A DNA stretch of 64,000 nt from Malania oleifera (Eukaryota > Streptophyta > Magnoliopsida > Santalales > Ximeniaceae), in contig NC_080421.1 in the NCBI RefSeq assembly GCF_029873635.1, forward strand, positions 38,296,617-38,360,616, read 5' to 3'. Below the pieces are notes generated by a model. The model was not told the DNA's origin. It made no database searches and saw nothing but the letters and a program-made list of their open reading frames with translations. The position numbers and the translations under genes are program-made. The first letter of the stretch is position 1, and each line of letters opens with the position of its first letter. Shown piece by piece: positions 1 to 9,864 of the stretch.

Positions 1-402
1 CGCTCACGCCCGTCGCCCACGCTAGTCGCTCATGGTCATGCCCACATTATCTTGGTGCTCTGGCCGTCCCACATCGGTTGGAAATGGGAAGAAAAAATTT
101 TCCTCACCCTATTTATTGAAGTTGGATCTGCTTAATTTCTTCCATGCTGGGCTTTGCAGTCAAAGTCGTGGCCCAGTTGGTTGTGGCCTAACTTGGCTTT
201 ATGTAATTATTTTTTATTTTGTTAGTTTAAAATTTGGTAAAACCGAATTAACCGAACTGAACCGTAAAATAAACGGTTTGGTTTGGTTTTAAACCAACGC
301 TATATGGTTCGGTTGCGGTTTAGTAGTTTTAAAAACCAAGAGGTTTGGTTCGGTTGACAATTTTGGAAATAACCAAACCGAACCAAATCGTGTACACCCC
401 TA
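1..402. mobile_element. Right end of a hAT-like DNA element (partial)
   Basis: From about 240 the sequence is full of short AACCGAACC/GGTTTGGTT subterminal repeats in both orientations. It ends at TGTACACCCCTA near 402, the usual look of the end of a plant hAT-type non-autonomous element. The sequence after it matches copia LTR DNA. The left end lies outside the window, so no target duplication can be tested. Bases 1-214 hold a TCCCACATCGG box but no gene that I can support. Confidence 0.35.
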
Positions 403-815
403 CCAGTAAGTAAGCTAGGGAGACTCCGCCCTGTGAGGAGAAACAGTTTGGCTCCACTTGGTTAAGTGAGCTAGGGGGACTCTACCCTATAAGGAGTACT
501 ATAAATGATCTCACTTTGCCTGGTTAAGTGAGCATATAGCGGAGTCCTCAAGCGGGTTAGCTTGAGGTGGGGGCGTAGGTAGGATTGGCCGAACCTTGAT
601 ATAAATATTGTGTCTGCTCTTTCTCTCTCTCGTACCTATTTAATTTTATACACTTTAATTTCAGCACGTGTATGCTTGCATTTATTATTTTAATTATTTT
701 ACATACATGCTTTAAATTTTAATTGGGATATGATGCAGTGAATCGGCGCAAATCTTATTAAGCCAAAATATTTTAAAACCCAATTCACCCCCTATTCGGA
801 TTACACCATAACTGT
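403..815 (+). mobile_element. Copia LTR fragment, 3' half
   Basis: Similar to the 3' half of the SIRE-like LTR at about 22670-23239. Shared blocks are the repeated GAGACTCCGCC-type units, the stretch around GGTAGGATTGGCC, the CTCTTTCTCTCTC tract and the terminal CAATTCACCCCC...TACACCAT block. It ends in CTGTCA near 813-815. No PBS follows, so this is a fragment and not a working 5' LTR. Confidence 0.5.
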
Positions 816-829
816 CAAAATCGGTCTAT

Positions 830-1502
830 CGGGCCGGTCGGTTGAGCTTCTCTAGAACTCAAATGTTTAGTCGGTTGGCCACTAGAAATGGGCAAATACA
901 AAAGCCGGTGGGCTGGGCATTCATGCCTTGACAACCGCCGGTCGGCTAGGGCTTTATAAACCAGCCCAAAAGGAGCAGGTCGGTCGGCTGGGGCTTAAAG
1001 CCTTAAAATGGTCAGTCAGCCAGGACCATGTAATCCTAGCCAAATAATATAGTGGTCAACTAGGCAACTGATGCTTGCAAGGGGCCGGTGGGTCGGGCTT
1101 TATGCAAAAATGAATTTTAGCCCCCTTTTGACCTTAAAAATGATTTAAACCTTTTGTATGATTTTAGTTTTTATGAAAAAGGTTTTCTATGAAAAATTTT
1201 GGTTCCCTAAGGTCAGTCTATGGTCCTTATTGAGCTTAGCATCTATCATACAAGACATGCGCACATTATTACAAACCAAATATAAACTAAATGCATTACA
1301 AATAAAACATATGTTCTATTTTCTTTTGCTCTTCAATCTTCATGGAATACGCCAAGTTGAGATGGTCTTTAACTCCTTCATGGCTTCCATTTATCCTCTT
1401 TCATGTGTACATTCTGAATTATTAACCTGTTCAAGTACTAAGCACACACATGAGATACTTGTGCTTTTTTAGTATCAAAAATAGGGATTGGACTCAAAAA
1501 GT
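830..1502 (-). mobile_element. Copia LTR fragment, 5' half, opposite orientation
   Basis: Read on the minus strand it starts near 1502 with a GTTGACTTTTTGAGTCC-like terminus. It then follows the 5' half of the LTR at 20903-21300: the AAAGCAC...CATGTGTGTGCTTAG stretch and the GGTCGGTCGGCT-type boxes. It points against the fragment at 403-815, so the two are not one LTR. Confidence 0.5.
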
Positions 1503-1763
1503 CAACCCACGTAAATCTTGTGTATTTTTTCTATTGTTTTTCAATTACTGTGTGTGTGATTGTGATTTGTGCTTGCTTGATCTGTATATTCATCGTTGAT
1601 TATTTTGCATCATTTGTTCTAGATTGGTTTGAGTTGTGCGTGATTCCGTTGCGTGTTCAACTCTAACAATTGGTGTCATAGCACCGATTGTCCCAACAAA
1701 AGGTATTAGAGCTGTTGGTTCACAATGGAAGGGATCTCTTTGGCAAAGTTTTTTGTTGGTAAG
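1503..1763 (+). mobile_element. Remnant of a copia 5' leader and gag start
   Basis: Contains a CAATTGGTGTCATAGCAC stretch that resembles a Met-tRNA-type primer binding site with its lead-in. About 50 bases later an ATG at 1723 opens a short reading frame beginning MEGISLAKFFVG, the usual look of a Ty1/copia gag start. It is cut off where the SIRE-like 5' LTR begins. Function is inferred from layout only. Confidence 0.3.
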
Positions 1764-2387
1764 TGATGGCATTTTGAGTATGATCTCTATTTTAATGCTG
1801 ACAAACACAAGTGTCTCTTATGTGTGTGTTTAAGTGCTGAACATGTATAATTCAGGTCACACATAAGATCAAGAGAACATGGAAGCCAAGACAGGACTTA
1901 AAAACTCAAAACTGGCATGTTCCATGATGTCAAAAAGCAAAGGAGAAGAAGAAGACATTTGAGTTTAATTGTCTTGCATTAATTTTTATATATCTTTAGT
2001 TTGTAATAAATGTATACATCCTACATGATATGAATTAATGCTCATATAGGCCTTAGACTGACCGTAGGGAACCAAAGGCCATAAACAGACCTTAGGGCAA
2101 ACGAAGGTCGACCGACATTGGGTTTTTTGGCTTAGTTAAAAAGCCTCGGTCAACTGAACCCTTCTAGTACAAAACTGCTCAGTCGACCGACCCTGTATGC
2201 TTAATTATTCATTGTATTAATTGTTTTACATACATGCTTTAAACATTTATGAGATATTGAGTTTTCTTAGAAAGACCCTAGTTTGTGTAATACTATTTGT
2301 GGTCCAGAATTAGGACATAATTAACCTAGAAATTTTTTAAATATCCAATTCACCCACCTCCCTCTTGGGAATACACCATTCACATCA
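1764..2387 (+). repeat. 5' LTR of the SIRE-like element (internally deleted)
   Basis: Starts TGATGGCATTTTGAG and ends CACATCA. Its first ~300 bases match the start of the 3' LTR at 20903, and its last ~200 bases match the end of that LTR. It is 624 bp against 2337 bp: the middle ~1.4 kb present in the 3' LTR (about 21600-23046) is missing here. Confidence 0.6.
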
Positions 2388-2388
2388 A

Positions 2389-2404
2389 TGGGTATGAGAG
2401 CTTC
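2389..2404 (+). promoter_or_regulatory. Primer binding site of the SIRE-like element
   Basis: TGGGTATGAGAGCTTC lies one base after the LTR end. It resembles the initiator-Met tRNA complement TGGTATCAGAGC with small changes. Confidence 0.5.
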
Positions 2405-2441
2405 GTTGCAAAAGGCTTAACTACTTGTGTTAAAGATTGCA

Positions 2442-2650
2442 ATGACTCAATTTGGTGTATCCCCATTTCGTGAGTGACAATCATGTACCAAGCCTCCAAT
2501 GTTTTATGGTGTTGACTACACCCTGTGGAAACAAAGAATAAGCATATTTATAAAATCTATGAATTGGAGAGCCTGACAAATGATTGTTAAAGGAATTTAT
2601 ATGCCATTGAATGAAAATGATATGCATGTTAATTCAAATGCCATGGATAT
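2442..2650 (+). pseudogene. SIRE-like copia gag, N-terminal part
   Basis: Gag forms the nucleocapsid-like particle of the retrotransposon. From ATG 2442 the frame reads MTQFGVSPFRE, stop, then KPPMFYGVDYTLWKQRIS, a typical copia gag opening (PPxFxGxxYxxWKxRxxxF), and then NAMDI at the T1 insertion. Two in-frame TGA stops are present; the second falls in the run after MNWRA, where relatives usually have Trp. The same frame resumes exactly after the target duplication at 12002 (ILYCALDFNIF). This shows that T1 landed in a continuous gag frame. Confidence 0.65.
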
Positions 2651-2684
2651 TGTAACAACCCGGGATTTTTGCACAGGATTTCAT

Positions 2685-2882
2685 CGACGAATACAGGGGA
2701 TTCGTCGACGAGTGCATAAGGGACTTCGTCGATGAAGCCACGTCTTGTCGACGAGAAAATACGGAGAGGGGTTTTAGGATATCTGAAATTCATCAATGAG
2801 GAAGTAAGGTACGTTGATGAAATTACTGAAAGATTCGTCGACGAGATGACGTGTCTCGTCGACGAAGGCCGCAGTATAAATA
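2685..2882 (+). promoter_or_regulatory. T1 U3 palindrome module and TATA box
   Basis: Six or more copies or variants of the 10-bp perfect palindrome TCGTCGACGA (for example TCATCGACGA, TCGTCGATGA) lie within 190 bases. TATAAATAG follows at 2874-2882. The CT-rich tract at about 2927-2960 would lie just after the start of transcription. The promoter role is inferred from position. Confidence 0.55.
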
Positions 2883-3589
2883 GTGTTTAACTCGAATTTT
2901 GATGAATAACCAGTGCAAGAAGCTTTCCCCTTTCTCTCTCTACGTCCCTCTCTCCTTCTCTCTTCATTTTCGGGCCTGTTTCTCGCTGGATCGAAGATCT
3001 GAGGCTACCACGATGCTCCTGGCGAAGTTCTTTGCAAGTCTGCCAGAGCTGATCGTTGGAAAAGTTGGGTTGGATTTCGTCCCAATCTCAGGGTAAGGCA
3101 TTGTATTTAGTATTTGTCCTTCCCTCAGTTATAAGAAATGTTGTAGGTAAGAAAATACTGATATTTTGTTATAGGGATTTTGTTTTCAGGATGTTGAACT
3201 AGGAATCCTGCGGATATAGAGCCAGAATTTTATAGGGGCTTTTCAAAGTTAAGGTAAGGGAAATATGCTATGCTAGGAGTTTTTATAATGCTATCAGAGA
3301 TTTCATAAACATATATTTATACCAGTTTATTATACAGTATTTACAGAATATGAGTTTAAATGTTTGTGTGGCCTGAGTAGATTTTCATGTGATGAAAAAC
3401 TTATATAACTTTTATAATGTATCATACTATACTGAATACACATATATAGATAGTATATACAACTTATATAGTTTTTCCCAGTATATGGAGTTATACAGAA
3501 TATACAGATATAAATATATATTCATAGAGATTATACAGAGAAATTTACATGCATATACAACTTTAATACGAATAGTTTCATGAAATAAT

Positions 3590-3621
<32 letters not shown>

Positions 3622-3860
3622 CATGTATACAATTTTACTTAGATCAGTATATATATTACAGCTTTATACAGAATAGTATATACAGAGTAAAGCATATCAT
3701 GTTTCTTATTACCATAACATACAGAGTATATAGACAAAGTATACATATAGAGGTAGCATCAAGATGCTACATATACAGTATACAGAGATTATAGTATTTA
3801 CAGTACAGAAAGATAACGTTATGGTAATTTTAGAAACATGATGAAAACAGTAAAAGAGTA

Positions 3861-3896
<36 letters not shown>

Positions 3897-4725
3897 CAGA
3901 TCCATGTGGAAAGATTAAAGACAGATACAGTACAATTATAGATTACAGAGCACGGTACCGTTGCTATATACAGATAGAGTGCAACCACATATCTCAGATA
4001 GTGTGTGGGTACCGTCAGCCATGCTCGGAGAGGATGCATCTCTCCAGTTCACTGAGTGGAGGGGGCCAGTTTGACGAGGTAGTAGCCAGTCCCGAGCCTA
4101 GGAGTGGATGCAGTTTGACCGGACTGAGGTAGTGTAGAGTATATTGACTTATCTAGAGGGCCGACCAGATGAAGTCCTGCCTACAGGCCGCACAACCCTG
4201 TCATGAGGGATCAAATCATGATGTACAGAGTCTCAAGGATAAAGTACAATTATGTATATGTATACAATTTTACAGTATATGATGAGTATAATATGATATT
4301 AGCAGTATGAAAAGTAGAAAATACAGATGATATAGTTATATTTTAAATTGTGAAAGAAAGATATGCTTTACAGATTTATTATTGTACTACAATTCAGTTG
4401 TTATTTAAAAAGTATTCTTAACTTAGTTGTCACACACTAGTAATAACATATTTCCACTTACTGAGTGTCGACTCACCCCATTACTTTATCATTTTTCAAG
4501 TGAGCCAGTTAGGCGAGCAGATCAGGCTCGCGAATAGAGAGTATTTTGATTACTTTGGTTATAGGGTGAGTTTTTGACAAAGTTGTGTATATTTTTTGAA
4601 TAAATGATGCTGGAGGGGTATTTTTGTATGGCTATGGTCTGTATATACTAGATTCTGGTATTGTATAGTATATATATGTGAATGATTATATGATATGTGT
4701 TCCCGTTGCTTTGGTATGGATGAAG

Positions 4726-4727
<2 letters not shown>

Positions 4728-4811
<84 letters not shown>
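4728..4811. repeat. (CA)n(TA)n microsatellite at the T1 5' LTR end
   Basis: About 53 bases of CA repeat followed by about 31 of TA repeat. The 3' LTR has a shorter version at 11913-11972, and an equivalent tract lies in S3 (36950-37020). Confidence 0.9.
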
Positions 4812-4815
<4 letters not shown>

Positions 4816-4843
4816 GGTAAGAATTTTGAGAGTGGTACAATTT

Positions 4844-4860
4844 TGGTATGAGAGCCTAGG
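4844..4860 (+). promoter_or_regulatory. T1 primer binding site
   Basis: TGGTATGAGAGCCTAGG lies four bases after the 5' LTR. It matches the initiator-Met tRNA complement TGGTATCAGAGCC with one mismatch in the core. Confidence 0.75.
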
Positions 4861-5161
4861 TGACTAGGTTCTGTAGACTCTAGAGTGCAGCGGGAAACAA
4901 TACCAGAATATAGGAGAAATATTTGAGGTTTTGTTTTGTGATCTGGATGCAGGATTTCGTGATTGTTTCTGTGTTTTTCCTAGGGTGACAATTTCAGGAA
5001 AACCATAGTAAACTGTCGACGAGTCATGTGTTTGGGTTGTAGGAGTGGATTTTGGGGTTAGGAGCAAGAGGGATATTTAATAGAGGATTTGGAATTTTAG
5101 TTGAATAAGTTAGGTCTGTAGGAAGATAGAATTTTGAGACGGTGTTCTATGTGTTTGTAGG

Positions 5162-6240
5162 ATGGACCTAGGAGGCAATAGCGCTCACGCCAGTGGGGAT
5201 GATGGAGCTAGACCTTTTGGCGCAGCAGGTGGGAATTTAGATGCTGTGCTATGCAGTGTGGCTCAGCAAGTTATGGCTGAGATAGCGCTGAGTTCTAGAG
5301 AGTAGGAAGGTCCATCCTCAGCTCAGGGATGTACCATAGAGAAATTTGTGAAGATGAATCAGCCAGCTTTTTTTTGGAACGATTAATCCTGCAGTTGTGG
5401 AGAACTGGGTGCTGGAGGTAGGGAAGATTCTGATAGTACTTCATTGCACCAATGAGTAGAGAGTTTTATATGCTACGTATAGGTTGGCGAGGGAGGCCGA
5501 GAGATGGTGGTCAGCCACCAAACTGTTAGAGGAGCAGAGGGCGATACCAGTGCAGATGACCTGGGCCCGATTCAGGGACATATTCTTTGATTGATATTAT
5601 CCTGCTTCAGTTAAAGATGTTCGAGTACAAAAGTTTCTGAGTCTATCCTAGGGGTCGTTGACTGTCCTGCAGTATGCGGCGAGATTTATTGAGCTCTCTC
5701 ATTTCTACCCCTATATTGTCCCAGATGAAACAAAGAAGGCTAGAATGTTTGAGAGAAATTTAAGGCGTGATATTTACAGGCAGGTAGCGGTACTGAGGAT
5801 TCAAGATTTTACAGAATTGGTTGACAGGGCCACTATAGCGAAGGAGAGTCTATCTAGAGAGACGGAGATGCAGAGTCAGAAGAAGAGGGCTGCGCCCTCG
5901 AGTTTTCAGGTAGGTCCCAGCCGAGGCCCTTGGAGAGGAGGTAGATATAGCGGAGGCCAGAGACAGATGGTAGAGCCTGGTGAATTCAAGGCGGACAACC
6001 TCCTGCCATTTGTCCTAGATGTGGATGGAGACATCCTGGTGAGTGCCGACTGGGGGATAACATTTGTTATCGATATGAGAGGCCAAGTCATATGGCTCGA
6101 TCATGTCAGATGCCGTTGAATTATGCACAGGCTCCCAGACCATTTCGAGGTGGATATCAGGCACCCCGCGGTGGTCAGTAGAGGAACACTGTGCCGGCGA
6201 GGGTCTACGCGTTGACACCGGGAGACGTTAAGACGGCTGG
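5162..6240 (+). pseudogene. T1 gag
   Basis: Structural gag polyprotein of the particle. ATG 5162 follows a TTTGTAG|G acceptor-like site. The matrix/capsid region reads through YAARFIELSHFYPYIVPDET and RDIYRQVAVLRIQDF (5658-5980). The C-terminal knuckle at about 6060-6115 reads C-Y-R-Y-E-R-P-S-H-M-A-R-S-C in another frame, so the second Cys of CX2CX4HX4C has become Tyr. T2 keeps the Cys. In-frame stops include a TAG near 5303 where T2 has CAG. Not translatable as one protein. Confidence 0.75.
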
Positions 6241-6620
6241 AGATGTGGTCACAGGTACTCTTATTGCTTTACCATATAGAATGATTGTTTTGTTTGATAC
6301 AGGTGCCGCCCACTCTTTTATATTGGCGAGTATGTGAAAATAATTGGAATAGAGGCACAACCATTAGATATAGAATTGTCTGTGGGTACACCGATGGGAT
6401 CTGTGATTAGATGCAGGAGGGTACTTCGGAATTTTCCAGTAAGTATTCAGGAGAAAGTGCTTTTAGTCGATCTTGTGGACCTAGATATGCAGGAATTTGA
6501 TGTGATACTGGGTATGGATTGGTTAGCCATTTGTCACGCTAGTATTGATTGCCATTAGAAAGAAGTAATTTTTAGACCCCCGGGTGAGCCAGAATCTAGA
6601 TTTCCGAGTTCACGCGTGCG
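6241..6620 (+). pseudogene. T1 retropepsin-like protease
   Basis: Aspartic protease that would cleave the polyprotein. The active-site motif reads F-D-T-G-A-A-H (about 6294-6314), then a stop/frameshift follows in ILASM. The C-terminal half at 6334-6558 contains VILGMDWLAICHASIDCH, the usual end of the gypsy protease fold. T2 carries the same domain with L-D-T-G-A-T-H and one open frame. Confidence 0.75.
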
Positions 6621-6651
6621 TGCCTCGTCACAGTTGGTGTCGGCTATTTAG

Positions 6652-7640
6652 GTGAGGAGACTACTACAGGATGGTTGTCAGGAGTATGTTGCATGCATAA
6701 AAGAATTGCCAAAAGAAGTATTGAGACAAGCTGACATACCAGTAGTGAGAGAGTTTCCAAATGTATTTCCAGAAGAATTACTTAGTTTGCCATCTGATCA
6801 TGAGATTGAGTTCACTATAGACTTGTTGCCGGGATCTGCACCAGTATCAAAAGCACTGTACCGTATGACACTAGTCGAGTTGAAAGAATTAAAAATCAGC
6901 TACATGAATTATTGGATAAGGGTTTTATCAGGCCCAGTGGTTGCCTTGGGGAGCGCCAGTTTTGTTCGTGAAAAATAAAGATGGAACCATAAGATTATGC
7001 ATTAATTATAGGGAGATAAACAAATTGAAAGTCAAGAATAAATATCCTCTCCCTAGGATCGATGATTTATTTGATCAGCTCCAGGGGACCCAAGTTTACT
7101 CTAAAATTGACCTGCGGTCGGGTTACCATCAAGTGAAAGTTAGAGCAGAGGACATTTCGAAGACCGCTTTCCGTACCAGATATAAGCATTACGAGTTTTT
7201 AGTGATGCCATTTGGGTTGACTAATGCACTAGCGGTTTTCATGGATTTGATGAGTCGGGTGTTCCACCAGTATTTGGACCAGTTTGTGGTTGTATTTATT
7301 GATGATATATTGGTCTATTCGAGGAGTTTTGAGGAGCACGAACATCATTTGAGGCTGGTATTGTAGGTATTAAGGGAAAGGAAATTATATGCAAAATTCA
7401 AGAAATGTGAGTTCTGGTTAAGGCAGGTTACTTTTCTCGGCCATGTGATCTCAGAAGCAGGGGTATCAGTTGATCCAAGTAAAATAGAGGCAGTGGTGAG
7501 TTGGGAAAGGCTGGGAAATGTTCAGGAAGTCAGGAGTTTTCTAGGATTAATAGGTTATTACTGGTGTTTTGTGGATGGTTTCTCTAGGTTATCAGGTCCA
7601 TTAACACGACTTACAAGAAAAAATGTAAAATTTGAATGAA
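6652..7640 (+). pseudogene. T1 reverse transcriptase
   Basis: RNA-dependent DNA polymerase for copying element RNA in the particle. The segments lie in different frames: PVVREFPNVFPEELLSLPSD (6652-6978), [20 protein letters not shown] and PFGLTNAL (6941-7366), the catalytic F-I-D-D-I-L-V-Y-S box near 7298-7324, then a thumb/connection segment with [12 protein letters not shown] (7445-7639). Stops: TAG at about 7364 where T2 has a sense codon, and TGA near 7637 where T2 has TGG. The catalytic Asp pair is intact, but the frame is broken in at least three places. Confidence 0.85.
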
Positions 7641-8170
7641 CTGATGACCATGAGTAGAGTTTCCAAGAGTTAAAGTACCGATTAGTTTCAGCTCCAGTAC
7701 TGGCTATTCCATTAGGGGAGGACAGTTTTGTAATATACAGTGATGCCTCTTTGAAGGGTCTTGGATGTGTGTTGATGCAGCACGATAGGGTCATTGCATA
7801 TGCATCTAGGCAGCTTAAAGAATATGAGAAGAATTATCCTGTCCATGATTTAGAGCTTGCTGCAGTGGTGTTGCTCTCAAAATTTGGAGGCATTATTTAT
7901 ATGGTGGAAAGTGCGAGATTTTCACAGATTATAAGAGTTTGAAATATTTCTTTACCCAGAAAGATTTGAATATGAGACAAAGAAGGTGGTTAGAGCTTAT
8001 TAAATACTATGATTGCATGATTAGTTACCACCCAGGAAAAGCAAATGTAGTGGCAGATGCTCTGAGCAGGAAATCAGGGGGATCCGTACTGGCAGCTATG
8101 GAGATTCAGCACTCAATTCTGGTGGATTTGGAGAGGCTCAATATAGAATTGGTGGAGGAGAGTCCTTAGT
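7641..8170 (+). pseudogene. T1 RNase H
   Basis: Degrades the RNA strand during reverse transcription. Y-S-D-A-S gives the first catalytic Asp (about 7739), followed by [20 protein letters not shown] and [12 protein letters not shown] with the catalytic Glu. A frameshift near 7870-7940 precedes the last part, which ends in [20 protein letters not shown] replaces the CAG of T2 at about 8167. Confidence 0.8.
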
Positions 8171-9115
8171 CAGTTATTGCCAGTCTAGTGGTTCAACCTA
8201 CACTTTACGAGAGGATTAAAACAGCTTAGGGTGATGATGCAGAGTTGGCAGCGGTTATGGCTAGAGTACGTGATGGTCAGGGTAAGGAGTTCAGCATATC
8301 AGATGATGGAGCTCTGCGATTCCGTATTAGGCTATGTGTTCCTACAGATATTGAGGTCAGGAGAATTATCCTAGAGGAAGCTCACAGATCCCTATAAACG
8401 GTCCATCCCGACAGTACTAAAATGTATAGGGACCTGTGAGAGTATTTCTGGTGGAGTGGAATGAAGAGGGAGATAGCCGAATTTGTTCAGCAATGCTTGA
8501 GGTGTCAGTAAGTTAAAGCTGAGCACCAGAGACCAGTAGGATAGTTGCAACCATTGTTTATTCCATAATGGAAATAGGACCACGTTTCGATGAACTTCGT
8601 TACGGGGTTACCACCAGTAAGATTGGGTGGTTGTAGATCGTCTGACGAAGACTGCTAATTTCATCCCTATTAAAATCGGTCATTCCATGGACAAATTGGT
8701 AGAGATATATGTTCAGGAGATAGTTCGTGTTCATGGAGTACCAGTATCCATAGTCTCGGACTGAGATCCTCAGTTTACTTCACGATTTTGGAAAAGTTTT
8801 CAGGAGGCTATGGGTACACAGTTAGCATTTAGCACTGCTTTCCATCCCTAGACAAATAGTCAGACTGAGAGAACAATTCAGACACTAGAGGATATGTTTC
8901 ATGCTTATATGCTTGATTTTGGGGGTAGTTGGATCCAGTTTATGCCGTTAGTTGAGTTTGCCTACAATAATAGCTATCAGGCTAGTATCGGCATGGCTCC
9001 ATATGAGGCATTATATGGCAGGAGACGTCGTTTTCCTCTTTTCTGGGATGAAGTAGGTGAAAGGCAAGTTTTGGGTCCCGAGATAATACAACAGGCGTCC
9101 GACAAAGTCTGATTA
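8171..9115 (+). pseudogene. T1 integrase core
   Basis: Would insert the cDNA into the host genome. The HHCC region (about 8370-8520) and the DDE core (about 8580-8890) are recognisable by comparison with T2, but carry many stops, for example at GACCTGTGAG, CAGTAAG and GGACTGAGATCC, where T2 has Gln, Gln and Arg codons. The tail from 8894 is open: FGGSWIQFMPLVEFAYNNSY and APYEALYGRRRRFPLFWDEV, typical of gypsy integrases. Confidence 0.75.
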
Positions 9116-9181
9116 ATTAGAGAAAGAATCTGTACAGCATACAGTTGGCAGAAAAGCTATGCAGACACTCGCCGTCGAGAG

Positions 9182-9601
9182 TTGGAATTCGATGTGGGAG
9201 ATCTAGTATTTTTGAAGATAGCTCTTCTGAAAGGAGTTATGAGGTTTGGAAAGAAGGGCAAGTTGAGCCCTAGGTATATTAACCCTTTTGAGATACTTGA
9301 GAGAATAGGGTCATCTGCCTACAAACTAGCTTTGTCGCTAGCTTTGACTCGAATTCATGATGTATTTCATGTTGCTATGTTAAGGAAATACGTCCCAAAC
9401 CCATCCCACATCCTTAGCTATGCAGAGATAGAGCTTAAGGATTCATTGGAATATGAAGAAGTACCAGTGCAGATTTTGGATAGAAAGGTTCAGACTTTAC
9501 GCACTAAAGAAATACAGTTGATTAAAATTTTGTGGAAGAATCATACTATAGAGGAAGCTTCTTGGAAGCTCGAGAAGCAGATCAGACAGAGATACCCGTA
9601 G
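9182..9601 (+). pseudogene. T1 integrase C-terminus with chromodomain-like tail
   Basis: One open segment of 139 codons. It begins VGDLVFLK, then KGKLSPRYINPFEILERIGS, HDVFHVAMLRKYVPNPSH, and ends EEVPVQILDRKVQTLRTKEI...WKNHTIEEASWKLE. The last ~50 residues match the form of the Tekay-branch C-terminal chromodomain-like region, thought to guide insertion to heterochromatin. It is followed by a ~250-base untranslated stretch and the PPT. Confidence 0.8.
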
Positions 9602-9847
9602 TTGTTCCAAGAGGTATAGAAGTACTCAGGTAAAGTATAGTAGTTAGATAGGTTTCTTTTGCAGGTACATGTATTGATTTTAGTTAGTAGATAGTTTTTT
9701 AGTTTGATATATGTAATCTTCCAGGACGTAAATGTAACCATGGAATTCCTCCACCGCAAGTGAAGGCAGGTAATAAAATAAGTAGACCTTTATGGAATGA
9801 TGGAGTGTATAGATGGGATACAGAAAGTAAATTTCGAGGACAAAATT

Positions 9848-9864
9848 TTATAAGGAGGGGAGAA
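9848..9864 (+). promoter_or_regulatory. T1 polypurine tract
   Basis: TTATAAGGAGGGGAGAA abuts the 3' LTR and is the plus-strand primer site. T2 has the equivalent tract at 54431-54447. Confidence 0.85.

Larger units (their letters stand above)
2651..4839 (+). repeat. 5' LTR of T1
   Basis: TGTAACAACC...GTGGTACA, 2189 bp. It carries, in order: a palindromic TCGTCGACGA-type module (about 2685-2870), a TATA box, a CT-rich leader, apparent splice donors and acceptors, a GC-rich block around 4000-4200, and a (CA)n(TA)n tract just before the 3' end. Confidence 0.9.

Noticed and set aside
1158..1472. Plus-strand ORF of 104 codons
   Set aside because: Antisense to a copia LTR fragment; no domain.
3389..4132. 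Several plus-strand ORFs of 60-90 codons rich in Tyr/Ile
   Set aside because: They lie in the AT-rich, TA-repeat part of the T1 LTR, recur as broken versions in the other LTRs and have no domain.
4559..4840. Minus-strand ORF with a long Cys-Val run
   Set aside because: The run is the (CA)n microsatellite read in frame; not a protein.
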